Source of the DNA: Zychaea mexicana
Lineage: Eukaryota; Mucoromycota; Mucoromycetes; Mucorales; Lichtheimiaceae
DNA: 64,000 bases
Direction: 5' to 3'
Assembly: GCF_025766255.1 (NCBI RefSeq)
Contig: NW_026516803.1
Span: 1 to 64,000 of the forward strand
Shown: positions 1 through 12,401 of the stretch, in pieces
Numbering within the stretch: the first letter of the stretch is position 1
Layout: each line of letters opens with the position of its first letter
The notes under the pieces: generated by a model
What the model saw: the letters and a program-made list of their open reading frames with translations, nothing else
The model's database searches: none
Told to the model about the DNA's origin: nothing
Program-made: the position numbers and the translations under genes

Positions 1-80
1 ATCCTGACGTGAAATATCAGGTACAGAGCTTTATAATATATTCATATCTACACATACACTTTATAACTTCTTTATCATAG

Positions 81-529
81 ATCACCGTCACCGCAGATTA
101 AACCGTTGTTCTTGCCCTGCTTTTGCACGACACAAACTTGCTTGTAAGCATATGTTTGCACTCGAATTCTATGATCAAAATGATCTCAAAGTCCTTGTCG
201 CCCAATCTGCCTCGATGTTTGATGGTAATCCACCTGAAACCAATACACCAGCAGCAGCAGCCATCAGTCAACAAACACAACGCACACGCATGCTTTCTCC
301 TCTCCGACAATCGCAACAAACTCTCGTTCCTTCTGAGACAAATAAAGAACGTCTCAAGGCAATGCTTTTGCAGATGCAACGGCATTTGAATGACGTTTCT
401 GTGGATACGGCTGATGATGAATCACTAGGTAATATCATTCAGCAGCTTATTCCAATCCAACAAAACCTCAATTGCATTGGTAGTGTCCCCACAAACCGTC
501 GCCTCCAAACACAACGCCATCGCCATTAA
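81..529 (+). CDS. 3' terminal exon of an unidentified gene (partial)
   Basis: An open frame runs from a likely acceptor (TTTATCATAG at 71-80) to a TAA at 527-529. The upstream part of the gene is outside the window; a possible donor (ATCAG|GTACAG) near base 20 would close the preceding exon. The readable protein begins with a basic stretch, then a segment containing LEFYDQNDLKVLV that looks like a beta-propeller blade or similar fold. A polar tail with Gln/Ala runs and a helical stretch (KERLKAMLLQMQRHL) follows. The short hydrophobic piece vaguely resembles the C-terminal part of APC4-like WD40 proteins, but this is a guess. The product is unassigned. Confidence 0.45.
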
Positions 530-2622
530 TATCCTTTGTTTTCCCTTCCTTCTCATCTTCTTCTTTCTATATAATTATCCAATATATCATATTCCTATCC
601 TCTGTTGCTACAGTGAGAAACAATGTGTTGAGCTCATACATTGATATTCTATATTAGATCCTTCCCGACAAGTTGGCACAAATAAGTATCAGGTACAACA
701 TAATGCTTTATTATATAACAAAGCAAGACTTTCCTTTCTATACCCGTTCATCCCATTATTTACAGCAAAGAAGAGATGGTAATACTCCCACGAGTGCGCG
801 CTACTAGTATCCTGTTTCTACTTTTTCTGTTATTGCTGAAAAGCGACCATTATATTATTGTGCTGTGTAATTTGGTGTTGTGTTGTACGTGTATGAAACA
901 GATATATAGAGGATACCTAACTATCAGAAGTAAGAGTGACTTTTGCTACTGTGTTGCGCGTTTTTTCTGTCGTTTTTTTCTGTGCGGGTGTTGCATCTGT
1001 TGCTAATGACTGGCATCAGCAAAGTGTTTGTGGAATTCAGGATGGCAGTTTGAAGCGATTCGCTCTCAGAATGGCGACAAGTTTACGAAAAAAGACTGCC
1101 TGTGTTCCTTCACCGTGTTCGTGCATCCTGTCGACCTGTATGATTTTTTTTGTTGTTGTTTAGAGGAGGTGAGCCGTTGAATTCGTAGTCGATCGTTTGA
1201 GCGAATTCCTTTCAAAATGCCGTGTAACTACCAAGAGAATCGAAGTACAAAATGATCCGCCAATCCCAATCTGTTTGAAAAAAAAAACAACATGCACGCT
1301 TTACCAGCGCCTTCTTCGATAGTAATACAGTAGTTATAGCTACCTCCGTTTGTGCATTTCGCCTTCCAACTTTGCTTTAGCGTCTAAATGAGTTAACAAA
1401 GATCCGTAAGCCAAAACAATTCAGTGTTCCCAGATGCCTAAAACTTTTTCCAATGCTGTTCTTCAACATTATAAAATTAAAGCTTACTTTTTATACTGCT
1501 TTTTCAATTCTGACACTGGTAATGACTGCAATTATAACGATTACTTTGCCATTGTACTTTAAACAGATCCTTGACAAGTCAAACGTTGGGGAGCGCCTTA
1601 ATGTGGAGGCCATAAGCGCAATGCCCCCGATCCAGCTATTTGAGGCACCGAGGCATCCAACGAGGCTGCGAGCTAACCTTTTCGCTCTTTCAAAAAAAAC
1701 ACGTAATAGTTGTTCGAGCAAACTTTTACTTGGACCTCTTCCTTCACTGCTAAAACTGCGCTGTAAATCATAACTTAAGGTAACAAGTTTTGTTTCTGTA
1801 TAATTAGGCCGTGAAGCAGAGTATAAAAAAAACAGAGGAACAAAATTGAAGAATACTACATGATGAGTCCGTAAAAGGTTTGAGATTGCCCATAACGAAT
1901 GAATCGAACCCGCTCCTTTGCTCTCTAAATTCTACTATACACCGATCAAGTTTTCTTTTTTTTACGCGTTTCTTTCGGAAACCGTGAAAAAAAGGAAACA
2001 TAATGTTTGAAATCTTGGTACCCTTTCCTCAAGAATATGGCTGCTGGTACCGTAAGGCCAAACAAAGATTAAAAAAAAAGAGTCATTGTTAGATCGTTTA
2101 CCGGAAAGCATTGCCGGCTATTTAAGCGATAAAGGGTGACACGACATTCTTCTTATAAAACCCTTTTCTCAAGAGCCAACATGTCCGGCAAGATATTATA
2201 CGGGATTCTGTTGGTGGATAATGAAGGGAAGATACCACCCATGGGTCGTTTGGATAAGAAATCTGATGGTTTCTCCACTTTTTTCTACCCTTGCTGCTCA
2301 TGTTGAGAAACGGGGAGATTGGGATCGATTCATTGTTTTATGTTAAGGGCAATTCGTATGATACCAGACACTTTGCTTACTGAATATTCTTCAATTCTGA
2401 CGCGAAGGGCTTGTGTGTGTTTGTCGAACAAGTGTATGTAATGGGAAATCTAACTGGGCTGCTATTCTTGTTGGTTTATCTCTAGAAATATACTCACCAG
2501 TCGCTCATTTACACACAAGACACTATGTAAGTTTTATCAGTTATGAATTCTCGAGAATCGTTATTACATGAATGTTCGGTTACTCATTGCAACTCTATTA
2601 AGATTGCTAATATTACTAAAGC
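530..2622. other. intergenic region, no supported gene
   Basis: This stretch is AT-rich and has short open frames on both strands, the longest about 106 codons. None shows a recognisable domain, a consistent splice pattern or codon bias like the flanking genes. Several poly-T/poly-A runs are present. It probably contains the terminator of the left-edge gene and the promoter of the Alba-domain gene. Confidence 0.5.
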
Positions 2623-3293
2623 ATGGAAGATTATCGACGAAGCGAAAAAAGCGAGCAAGAACAAGTTTCACCACCAGCAAAGAACGAGGTTCGATGTTCT
2701 CAAAACGGAAAAATTACACGCTACGTAGAAGTTGGTCTAAATCTACTTCAGGTAGGTTTTTTATATATATAAATCATAGGATGTGTGTTTTGTCTAAACG
2801 ATAACAATGGTTTTGATCTGCTATATAGGAACAAAAAATGTCGGATATTGTAGTAGTAGGAAAAGGAGCAAGTATCACCAAAGCAGTGACGGTGGTCGAG
2901 ATCATTAAGCGTAGAATGGAAGGATCTTTACATCAATATACCCAACTCGGCAGTGTGTCCTCGACAGATCAGTGGGATCCTGTAGAAGGAAAGGACATGG
3001 ATCGGTAAGAGATTAATATTGCGTTTGGAATGGAAAAGCAAATCATGGTTTAGATCAGATATTTATCGTCCTATATCTCTTACAGGATGGTTGTCACACA
3101 ACATACACCCGTTATTTTAATACACTTATCAAAACTAGCAATACCAGACTTGGAGGCAACTTCAGGGTAATGTATACACTATCCCATATGGCCAGTACGT
3201 TCGATACAAGCGGGAACGAGAAAGAGAGCTGACATGACCTTTATGCAAAATAGATATCAAGCTCCAACTGGAAACGACATTTATTCTGCATAG
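2623..3293 (+). CDS. Alba-domain RNase P/MRP subunit (Rpp25/Pop6-like)
   Basis: Four exons (2623-2751, 2829-3004, 3086-3166, 3254-3293) give a 141-residue protein with all phases consistent. After a short charged N-terminus the Alba fold starts at about residue 34 (KITRYVEVGLNLL). The hallmark segment GKGASITKAVTVVEIIKRR follows; in human RPP25 the matching stretch is the TKTVTCAEILKRR region. The tail is short, unlike the long C-terminus of vertebrate RPP25. Proteins of this family bind the P3 domain of RNase P and RNase MRP RNA in the nucleolus and act in tRNA and rRNA precursor processing. A generic RNA-binding Alba protein is the main alternative, but the heterodimer-type sequence favours Rpp25. 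All introns are GT-AG with TAG or CAG acceptors. Confidence 0.85.
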
Positions 3294-3423
3294 TACTCTG
3301 ATCCAGATTTTATAAATCTTTATGCAAAGGTTTAACTTTTTTTGTAAAAATGAACTTGTTATTGTATGCTTTCTCTCTATACAGAATTGCTATTGTACAT
3401 ATATAAAAATATTGCTTATGCAT

Positions 3424-5822
3424 TTATACATTGTAAACATTACACATGTCGCCTATTGGTAAACAGGCTAGATACTTGCACCATGAAAAAAGCTATATAC
3501 CACAAAGAAAGCGAAAAGAGATCACGGAACGAGATGAGTCGGTTGTGTTTTTTTTGTTTACTTCTATTATTACTGCTGCTAACCATTTTTAGAGTATAAA
3601 TTGGCATGTCACTTACCACTTCTGGTTTTTCGCCCTTGTAAAATGTGTTCAACAACAAAAAAGATGCTACGCCCAATAGAACCACAATGACAACTCGCAT
3701 GATCCATTTAAAGATAATACGAGCTTTACTATAGTTGGGCTTAGTGGCGGGCATTACAACAAGGCCGACCAGCAGCCCTGAAATAAATCCACCAATATGA
3801 GCAAAATTGTCTGGCCTAAAGACGAAGGAAAAAGTCATTAAAAGTTCCCTATTAGCATAAACCTTTTAAGGTGGTATGTATTTGATATTAATTTTTACCC
3901 AGGCAAGTATCCGTAAACAAGAGCGAGTGCTGTAAGGATGAGTGGAAAAAGGAGATTAGAAAAACAGTTGTTATAAACGCATGCCAATAGATTAGAGCAC
4001 ATTTATAATCATACCCATTAATGTGATTAATTTGGTTAGTTGCCAGCCGGGATCAGCAATAAGTCTCCAGCTTCGCATTAGATCAATTAATAATAATGCT
4101 GCGATCCCAAAAAGAGAGCCCGAACAACCCATGGACGCTATATATTATTACGTGTTGTATGAGTTAGAACTGCGCTTTCTTCTCTTGTTCCACCATCACG
4201 AATCGTTAAACTAATATTGATTATAATCACGCTCATAACACAGCAACAGATACAACTTACCACTTGATACCGGAGAAAATGTAGTGCTAGCAACAAATCC
4301 AAATATACCGGAAATCAACCACACGAGACCATACCGTAAAGGATTCAATCTACGTTCGACTCTTCGGCCTAGTCCCAAATGTACAAGCATATTACAGAAA
4401 TAATGCAAGATACCCGAATGGACAAAAGTTGCGGTAATGACACGGTACCACTGGTTTGGATCACCATCACCAAACGACGCCATGCCACATACATCTTGGA
4501 TATCACAGTTGGCATTTGCCGACGTTTCCAAACTGAGAATCATGGAAGGTGGCGAAAGGCCACCATCGCTTTTGGTATCGGGACAAGCAAAATTGGTCAG
4601 GTCCGTACTGCGCATACATGGTGAATAACGTGCTCCTTCATAGACTAAAACTTGAGTCGATGGACCGAGCATGACATTGAATGGCGAAATTTCAATGACA
4701 CTGCCTATATTAATTAAAAGGAAAGTTTTTTTTTTTTGGTGTAATGCATCAAACAAGGTTAGTGTTACCCATTTACACATATTATATGCTGGATCGCATC
4801 TCATCGCCCCTTGATCTTTTCATCGCTGGAAAAAAAGAAATTCTTAAGGTACCTGTCAGCTGTCTATTGTGGATAAAGCTGACGACGAGTGCTACGGCCA
4901 TCCCAAGTGCGCTGAGATAAGAGAAAAGTGGGAACCAGTTATGTGGCTGTCGTCGTAGCATTTCATAAAGTCGTCCACGATGCATCGCTGCCCGTTCCTC
5001 TGCTTCGGCTTTGGTATCAAACATAGGCACGACTGTTGAATCGTCCGTTGCAACAGATGGATCTGCACCATCGTTATTGTTATTGTTATTTTTAACGTTA
5101 TGGGTATCGTTTCGTTGTTGCTCCTCTTCATCTTGTTGTTGCCTTTGGTCTTGCTTCTGTTGCTGTTGCGGGAGTTGCTTTTCGTCTACTGGAATCATTC
5201 CTGTTTGGTCCTTTGCACCGCAATTGTGATGAGGACAACAGGCGACAGGTGCTGGCGGCGCAATTACGACTTGACTGTTTTGCTCTGTTTTACTAGTAGC
5301 CCGACGACGATTGCCAAAACATTCGCAATCATCCAGATATCCTTCGTGCTTGCACCTTGTTGAAGGAGACGTAAAGTACTGGTGTGATCTGCTGTCTGAG
5401 TCCAAGTTGTAGAGCGAGTCGTTCATGGTGTTTTGAGGAATGTAGTAACTCGGATAAAAGAGTGAAGGGGTTCGACCGTAGGTTTGAAAGGTAGTCGTTA
5501 ACCGATCGACACGTTTGCGGCCATATGACTGAAAATTTTGAGTAAGGCGATTCATTCGACTACGTCTACTGTACAGCTCCTGGTGCTGTTGCTGATCGAC
5601 ATAATAGTCGTCATTAACGTTATTATCGCGTGGCGATGCTGGGTACCTGCTGCTGCTGCTGTATGCTGTTTCATAGACATCATCGGGCTGAGGCACTGTT
5701 TCTTGGTGATGATGATAACGCTCTGCAGAAACAGTAGGAATAGTTGTAGTGTATGGAGCCACTGCTGTGCCATCTTGATCTTCGTTCTTTGCACCAAACA
5801 GCCTATTATTTCTCCACCACAT
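3424..5822 (-). CDS. Rhomboid-family intramembrane serine protease
   Basis: Six exons on the minus strand (4853-5822, 4261-4704, 4015-4137, 3899-3929, 3617-3815, 3424-3492) encode 611 residues. About the first 270 residues are hydrophilic and low in complexity, with Gln, Asn and Tyr runs, before the first membrane segment. The rhomboid core follows: a WYRVITATFVHSGILHYFCNM loop/TM2 region, the catalytic serine in GCSGSLFG (about Ser477) and the partner histidine in NFAHIGGF (about His529). This is the usual Ser-His dyad. The C-terminus is short and cysteine-rich (SWCKYLACLP, GDMC), a tail I associate with fungal rhomboids. The protein would sit in an endomembrane and cleave membrane-anchored substrates. 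The 31-nt fourth exon is required to keep frame. The gene is divergent from the phospholipase gene to its right. Confidence 0.88.
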
Positions 5823-6151
5823 AATTACTGAGTGGAAATGAAGCTGTAAAAGAGCGAGAAAAGGGGTAGGATGATTAGTAGACCAAAACCGGAGTCACTC
5901 GTCTTTTATATATAATTACATCGCCCAAAGACCCGCACTATCGCCAATACGCTGTTTTATTAAGAATTCTACGTGGCTAATTACTGATTTATAACTCATT
6001 TGCTGTAGATGCATGGTGTCACCTTCATCCTTGAAAAAGAAAGGCTCGGACAAACTTGGGGGACGAACCATGCACAGACCTGTCTTTTTTTCTCCGACAG
6101 GAAAGTGAACTCGGCTAAAATATTGCTCTGCCGAATATCGCCTCGTTTGAC
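5823..6151. promoter_or_regulatory. divergent intergenic promoter region
   Basis: These 329 bases separate the start codons of the rhomboid gene (leftward) and the phospholipase gene (rightward), so both promoters must lie here. A TATATATAATTA stretch lies near 5910. No other motif stands out. Confidence 0.5.
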
Positions 6152-7858
6152 ATGAACTCCAACGAATTGTCTGTGTTGACGCTCAATTGCTGGTAGGTCA
6201 TTTATATGGACGTTAGTCTATAATCTTACATGCTCGCATCAGCACTAATACAATTATTTCAGGGGTCTTAAAATTGTATCCAAGAAACGACGATTCCGCC
6301 TCAAAGCCATTGCCGATGCAATCAGTACAGCCGAATATGATATTGTCACTTTACAAGAGATTTGGATGTGGGAAGATTTCGATTACCTGAAACAGCAGAC
6401 CCAGTCTACCCTTCCCTATGCCAAATGTTTCTATAGGTAATTTTACACGTGGAAGTGCAAGTGGGTTGTTTTTAGAAGAGAAAAAGCAGTGCTATAGTCG
6501 CCTTTGCATAACACACATGCATAGTGGCGCTTTAGGTAGTGGACTCGCAATCTTATCGCGCTTTCCAATCGTCTCGACGTCGTATTTCCGATATTCTTTG
6601 GCAGGGCGACCACTGAAGGTGCTCCATGGTGATTTCTATGTTGGAAAAGGATGTGGTTCAGCATGCATTGAACATCCTGACCTTGGCGTGCTTGAAGTTT
6701 TCACCACACATGTAAGAGGAAAATCGAGCGTTTTAAAAGATTATTTTTTTGGCTGCTGCATTTTACTAAACTATATGAAAATAAGCTTCATGCAGGTTAC
6801 GGTAACTCGGATGAATACGAAGGCCATCGAGTATCCGAGTCCTGGGAACTTGCTCACTTGCTTCGGGCATCCGCTGCACAAGGACGTCATGTCATTGCGG
6901 TAAAGTTCGATACACAAAAAATACGCGGTTGTAACACATTATCTTACCACTATATGCGTTTTTGTATAAGACGGGTGACTTTAACAGTATACCCACTAGT
7001 TACAACTACCAGCTACTAAAAGCCCATGCCTTCATGACTGACTCTTGGCTCGAAATTCACCAAGACGCTTTGACACAAAACGAAGGCGACGGGCCGACAC
7101 ATGACATGGTGCAACAACTGGGCATCACCTGCGACTCACCAATGAACACTTGGACCAAGCGCGAAAAATTAAAACAGCAACCCTATTCCAAAACCTTGGG
7201 TGATCGACTCGATTACATTTTTTATCGCAAATCCACACAGCTGGAATGTTTGCGTTCAAGTGTGGTCATGACAGAACATATACCCGGTACACAAATGAGC
7301 TATTCGGACCATTTTGGCGTGCTTTCGACATTTGCTGTTTATAGTGACGTGCCGGCCATGACAACGACTACGGCTGCGGATATGCCGGATACAGCACAAT
7401 TGGGTCGCCCAACGTACACATGGATCGAACCATCCATGTTGGAGCAAATTTTGGAGCTTTTCAGGCGGGATGAGATTGCGACACGCAGAACAGCTAATTT
7501 GTTGTTGGCGTTGTTTGTGTTTCTAGTCATAGCTGTTATTGCAGTATATGCCACGGTCATTGCATTGCCTGTGTCGTTACGGATAAATGAGCAAGGAAGT
7601 TTGATTACTGCAGTGGTAAACACATTGGGCGGATTATGCGTTGTTGCTATGGCCGCGTTTGCAACTATCTGTTTCATTGTGGGCTTCGTGTTTGGCCATA
7701 CCGAGCAGCGTGCTCTGAAGCAGTTTGCACTTGAAGTGGATACTTTGCTAGAAGGGATGAAGCAACAACAACATGGTGGTGCTAGAAGAGTACCACAAAA
7801 GAATCCATCACCGGCTAGCAGCTCTGATACAGAGGCATTATTACGTTTTGACCAATGA
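6152..7858 (+). CDS. ISC1: Inositol phosphosphingolipid phospholipase C / neutral sphingomyelinase (Isc1-like)
   Basis: Five exons (6152-6192, 6263-6436, 6525-6711, 6786-6899, 6971-7858) give 467 residues. The endonuclease/exonuclease/phosphatase fold is visible in order: LTLNCWGLK, the metal-binding Glu in TLQEIW, THLHAGYG, GDFNSIP, and the catalytic SDHFGVLS near residue 280. Two C-terminal membrane segments follow (about residues 345-370 and 385-410), as in Isc1 and nSMase2-type enzymes. Family members hydrolyse complex sphingolipids to ceramide in ER or mitochondrial membranes and need Mg2+. The last two introns end in AAG; using those acceptors is what restores the conserved THLHA and TGDFNSIP segments. 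The polar tail of about 50 residues has no domain. Confidence 0.88.
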
Positions 7859-7944
7859 TAGATAACCTTATCTCATAGTATTTCTATGCTTGTATATTGA
7901 ACTTCTTTTGCGCCTTCATTTCAGACTTTATACTCCATGCTATT

Positions 7945-7967
7945 ACACACACACACACACACACACA
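7945..7967. repeat. (AC)n microsatellite
   Basis: About eleven uninterrupted AC units lie in the 3' region of the phospholipase gene, between it and the next gene on the same strand. Confidence 0.95.
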
Positions 7968-8236
7968 TCTCTCCCCTACTTCCCACACTACATCACGTAG
8001 AAAAGCTTCCATCCCTTTACAAAGTATAATTGAAGCTATCATTAATTCAGCATAAATTGCCCAAAAATGGATTACACCTCTTTGCCATCAGGCGCGTTTG
8101 GCGGGAACTTTCACTTGTTATGTCAGCTTAAATTCGCTTTACTTGTGCCTGCGTAATTTTTTAATTAAAAGAAGGCTGCACTTCTTCCACTTACTCTTTC
8201 TATACTTTTCTCATCCCTTTCAAAAAAAGAATCAAC

Positions 8237-9155
8237 ATGGCACCAGACCCAATTGCTCCACACAGCGCTCCGATTGCCGCGTACATGAGCGTTCATACAG
8301 GTAAGCGATTCACCACCATCTTATGACGGAATGACGAAACGGCGGAAGGGGAGGGGGAGAGACCAGCTGATACGGCTTATTAAAAACTAGAGTTTCTGCA
8401 TAAAATATATAGCCACGAACTTGGCGTATGTAAGATACTTTGCAAACCAGGACTCGGCTGAATCTGCTAATTTCGAAAGCTTAAACTCTCGTGGATTCAC
8501 AATGTCATACATATTGCCTGGTGGTTCGAAGCAAGAGACGTTTATTGGGTTCAAGACACCTTTGACCAAGCGGGAAGAAATTCGGCCCGTACTGGAAGCA
8601 ATGGCTCAGGAAGCCGAAAAAGCACTTGGTCTTGTAAGCTTGTTTTTCTTATGTCTTTTTCTCCAGTAACTGCACGTCAGACTCGTGCTAACTGCTTACA
8701 ATGAACATATATAGCCAAGCTCGCTTTCTGGACCACCACCATTGGCTGCGATTGCTAAAGCCGCTTATGCCAGTGCCACCGACATCTACACGCCCGCTGA
8801 ACCCGCAGTTCCACTTGATATATTTTATCCTGTTTCTATGAAGGATGTTGTTGCTGTAGGCGTTGTTATTGGGTTGCCTGCAATTCTCGGCTATGCAACA
8901 GATGCTTCGCTTGCGCGGATCTCGATTCTGCTCGAACTGCGCGAGAAATACGCTTTGCGAGGCATTTGTCAACAAATCTTCCGTGGATTGGTCGCCGTTC
9001 ACAGTCTGGAAGCTAGCATTGCTTTCATTACATGTTTGCGGCGTGGATGGTATAGCTCATTCAACACCATCAAGTGGACGTTAAGCACGTTTGTTTTTGG
9101 TGTTGGATCCATGTCATTGCTTCGAAAACACGGTCGTCAAGTGCGAGGAGAGTGA
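8237..9155 (+). CDS. DUF2470-type membrane protein of unknown function
   Basis: Three exons (8237-8300, 8413-8633, 8715-9155) encode 241 residues with consistent phases. The N-terminal 100 residues resemble the DUF2470 fold also found at the end of haem-degrading HugZ-type proteins. They include an IAAYMSVHTA segment at the position of the usual HMN-DH helix and the sequence LNSRGFTMSY. The classical His-Met-Asn motif is degenerate here, so haem binding should not be assumed. The C-terminal half has two or three hydrophobic segments (VVAVGVVIGLPAILGY; SLEASIAFITCLRRG; TFVFGVGSMSLL), as in fungal DUF2470 integral membrane proteins. The start codon is the ATG just after a purine-rich leader (ATCAACATGG). 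The role is unknown. Confidence 0.72.
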
Positions 9156-9185
9156 AATGTTGCTTGTAATGAATAAAAAATGTAT

Positions 9186-9966
9186 TTATTGAGAGGATAC
9201 TCCGTTAATGGTAAATTTGGGTGATGCATTGCCAGAGTCCCCCATCAATACGATAATGTAATTAGACATGGTTTTTAAATCGGATGGAAGGCTGATGTTG
9301 TGTCCACCGCTGTTGAGTGGGAAGCCACTAGCGAGGTCCCAGTCTGTGTTGATATGTTATAGTGAAGGTATTCTGCTCTTAGCATCGTAATTCTGCAATA
9401 TCGTCAAGTTGCCGTCATAAAACATGTACTTACACAAATGTTCGTCTGCGTATCCATCTTCGAGATAGCCAAGCTTGATAATTCCACTGTTCAACACACG
9501 ACAATGGTCAGTCCAAGAAACAGTTGATGGACAATTAAATAATTTGATAATTAGAGTGAAAAATTACTCACGTAACATTTTCTGGAATAGGCTGACCCCA
9601 AGAGGTCGTAGTATTCCTGATTATACGCATGTATCAGCTTTCGTTCCAAAAGCAAACAAACAAACCCGACGGTCGTACATTGATCGATCCCACCCGCTTT
9701 TGTACTTATCACCTCTTTCTTCTAACATACTTACCATTCCACGGTATAGTTTTGTCCTGCTTGCCAAACGGTAGTTTCATTTGGAACGATGCTAGATATA
9801 AACGTGCAATGGAAAAAAAATCATGAGCATGCTTTGTCATTTCACAGAAAAAACCACTTCGGAAAATATAAGAAACAACATACATGGGAGCGTTCCACAC
9901 AATGCCATAAGCAATTGCATTCAGCAAGGACAAAAGAAAGGTGAATACTGCTACAGTGTTGGACAT
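9186..9966 (-). CDS. Small secreted Kre9/Knh1-like cell-surface protein
   Basis: Five short exons on the minus strand (9884-9966, 9735-9791, 9572-9616, 9434-9486, 9186-9343) encode 131 residues. Residues 1-20 form a signal peptide (VAVFTFLLSLLNAIAYG). The rest matches the beta-sandwich N-terminal domain of the Kre9/Knh1 family: WNAP, then a TVWQAGQNYTVEWN segment, IKLGYL, a WDLASGFPLNSG-type loop and YIIVLMGDSGNASPKFTI. At least six N-glycosylation sequons are present. There is no Ser/Thr-rich region or GPI-anchor signal, so the protein is probably secreted or loosely wall-bound. Family members are linked to beta-1,6-glucan assembly and cell-wall adhesion. The gene is convergent with the DUF2470 gene; their stops are only 30 bases apart. 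Confidence 0.8.
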
Positions 9967-11515
9967 GGTTCGTTCAGTAAAAAGAGTGAAAAAGAATGAT
10001 TAAAAATCAGTTGGCATATTGCACCCATTACCACAAAAGCAGACCGTTTTGTGCTAATAGGTTTAACATCTGAAACCCTGTCCATGCAACTCTCTTTTAA
10101 TTTCGATAACCCCTGTTGCTTAGCTGCAGACATCATACTCTTTAAGGAAAAAGAAGGGGAAGACATATCGTCATCGTGGTAGAGAATGCAAATCTGACAG
10201 CTGCCAATAGAAACGGTCGGGCATCCATTTATGAGCCAACAAATGTATGTAATAGTTTACCCTCCTTCTTTTGGGCAGTTTTCAAAAAGTATCATCTCTT
10301 GTATTATAGTATCTTACGATACCGATTAGCAGAACAGCAACGATAACGATCATTTCCGAACGCTGGTCGTGTAAACAATAGCCAAAGATGCCGGTTAATG
10401 GAGCCTTGTCAGGTAAGTTATTGGTACAAATTTTCAAATCAACATGCTTCCCATCATCATCAGCAGCAACATCTTTGAGTCAATGCTAAGTACTACTGCT
10501 TTTGTAAACAAAAATGTTGCTCAAACACATCCCATCAATGATGACTGTAGGGGCTGACAAAATGAAAGAAAAAGAGAGCCGTCAGACTGTTTGATTAAAA
10601 AGTTTCAATGATGGCAGCATAAACTCAATTTGTTTTGCGTGTGGAGGTACGTTAGTATACGAGTAACAGCGCATATTGTATAGCCGGGTATATTGAACTT
10701 ACCTAGCAAATCGTACTTTTTCATGACGATGCAAAATGTTCACTTATAATTTGCTATATAACATAGTTATTTATGGGTAGACTGATTTGAGTATACCTTT
10801 GAGTGGCTGCCGAAGCAAAGCCTTATACGTTGATATGCGAATATCTAGGAGATATATTGGTGTTGGCAAAAGAAAACGCGAATTCAATAGTGACACTTCG
10901 GATGCCGTACAAGTTGATTTAACCACGTAATAGCTTTCTAATTTTTAGCTGAAAGAGAATTACAGATAGTGTATTATATTTCTTGCTGTCAAAAAAAATA
11001 GTCAGAGATAATAGTATGGTATATCAAAAATCAGCGTTGCAATTTGTTTTTATAAACTAAATCATTCGATCAACTTTCTCGATAATTTGAATGTGTGAAT
11101 TCAGCGTAGCTTTTTGATCCGCAGCCTCCCGCTTGGCATGCAATTCATATCGGGTTTTGAAAGAAGCAATTCCTTGCAAACTTTCACAGCCAACTTGATT
11201 TTACTCATCACCTTGTATCTGAAGATGTATGGTTATCATTTGTGCTTCTGGACCTAACTGTTCACATGTCGCGGAAAAAAGCGGGCATTTGATGATGATC
11301 AGTTTGAAGGAGCAGCATACATAGCACCTTAGTGCTTGTACGGGATATTTTCTATCTCTCTTTGCATGCACAATGATACTATCATAGGATGATCGCGACT
11401 GATAAAGGCGTATAGTTAACTCATATACATGGCTGGAACGTGTTTATATAAGCTACTCACTACGTAGCTTTGATTTTGTATTCTCTTTTTTCTTCTCCTA
11501 TGATAAAATCCTCTT
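9967..11515. other. intergenic region, no firm gene
   Basis: Two ambiguous signals lie here. A minus-strand ATG at 10166 opens 71 codons (MSSPSFSLKSMM...) but overlaps the signal-peptide exon of the Kre9-like gene and has no homolog I recognise. A minus-strand open stretch at about 11060-11190 ends in a stop with an Ala/Lys/Glu-rich helical sequence (ELHAKREAADQKATLNSH); it could be a terminal exon but I could not connect it to others. The rest is AT-rich. Confidence 0.35.
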
Positions 11516-12261
11516 TCAAGAGCTATTGCCGTACGAGTGGTGCCTTATTAGTATTCGAGAGCCGAAAAACCTTTACCAGAGTCAGTATACCTGAGGTTGA
11601 AAGCACCATCAACATGCTCCACTCTTTCTCGTCTTTTGCGTAAGAAACGTATCAACCCATACTCAATGGACAAACAGTCTACAAACAAGATTTCAAAAGG
11701 GCGAGGAAAAAGGAAAAGAGTCTGTAAGTTATGATCCAATTCAAACCTAATAATACTACCACTGTAGTGTTGATATCAATATATGAAGTATTTGCAGAAG
11801 CTTATATATTTTTTGCGTAGTAGGATATTGAGGAAGCGATATACCTTTGGAGGCTAGAATGTGGCGAACCAAAATCTGCAGCTAAAATGGATAAGCCCTG
11901 CTGGGCATTAGCGCGCAGAGAAGATGGGATACTCTCCCCTCCCAAAGGAACATGGAACGGAACCGCTGCTCTCTTATACTGCAACTCCCCTCTTACCATT
12001 ACAAATGTAAAAATTGGTTTGTCCTGACCAGCAAACAGAAAAAGGTTTGAGAGAAAAAGATATATTAGTGTGTGTATCTATATTATTCAAATCTTTAAAA
12101 GTTAGCTGAAAAATTCAAAAAAGAAACTCAGTTCATCCATGTAAAAGAGAAAGTAGATACTTACGCAAAGCATTCCCAAATTCATGGGGACCTCGGCCGC
12201 AATTTTTATCCGTGGGCTCGGGGAAATTGTAGATGAAGCAGGACTTACGCCCGGAGGCTGC
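11516..12261 (-). CDS. 3' exons of an unrecognised spliced gene
   Basis: Four minus-strand exons join in phase: 12165-12261, 11845-12023, 11591-11761 and 11516-11543. They give the last 157 residues of a protein, with a stop at 11516-11518. The sequence is not low-complexity. It contains a beta-rich stretch (KIAAEVPMNLGMLC, then DKPIFTFVMVRGELQ), a hydrophobic strand pair (TLFLFPRPFEILFVDCLSI) and a basic tail (RFLRKRRERVEHV). The donors are GTAAGT, GTATAT and GTATAC; the acceptors are CAG, CAG and AAG with a TACTAAT branch-like site. The 5' exons should lie in 12.3-14.1 kb but could not be fixed. No family was recognised; a distant resemblance to sliding-clamp-like proteins was considered but is not supported. 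Confidence 0.5.
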
Positions 12262-12401
12262 CTGAGTAAAAAAACAGCCGTTCGCGTGAAACGATGCAAC
12301 ATCCGAAGATGGGTCGAGACAGAGGCTACTAGGAACTGCGAGAGAAAAGCAAAGGGGGAGGGGAGGGGAGAAGGATAATCTATATAAAGAACGCAATAGA
12401 C

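Noticed and set aside
1453..1773. 106-codon plus-strand frame with a hydrophobic start
   Set aside because: No homology signal, overlaps an equally open antisense frame, AT-driven hydrophobicity and no supporting splice sites.
2181..2309. Short ATG frame (MSGKILYGILLVDNEGK)
   Set aside because: Only about 40 codons, no conserved partner exon, and followed by stop codons before the Alba gene.
9951..10166. 71-codon minus frame starting MSSPSFSLK
   Set aside because: Overlaps the signal-peptide exon of the Kre9-like gene and has no recognisable domain; more likely its leader.
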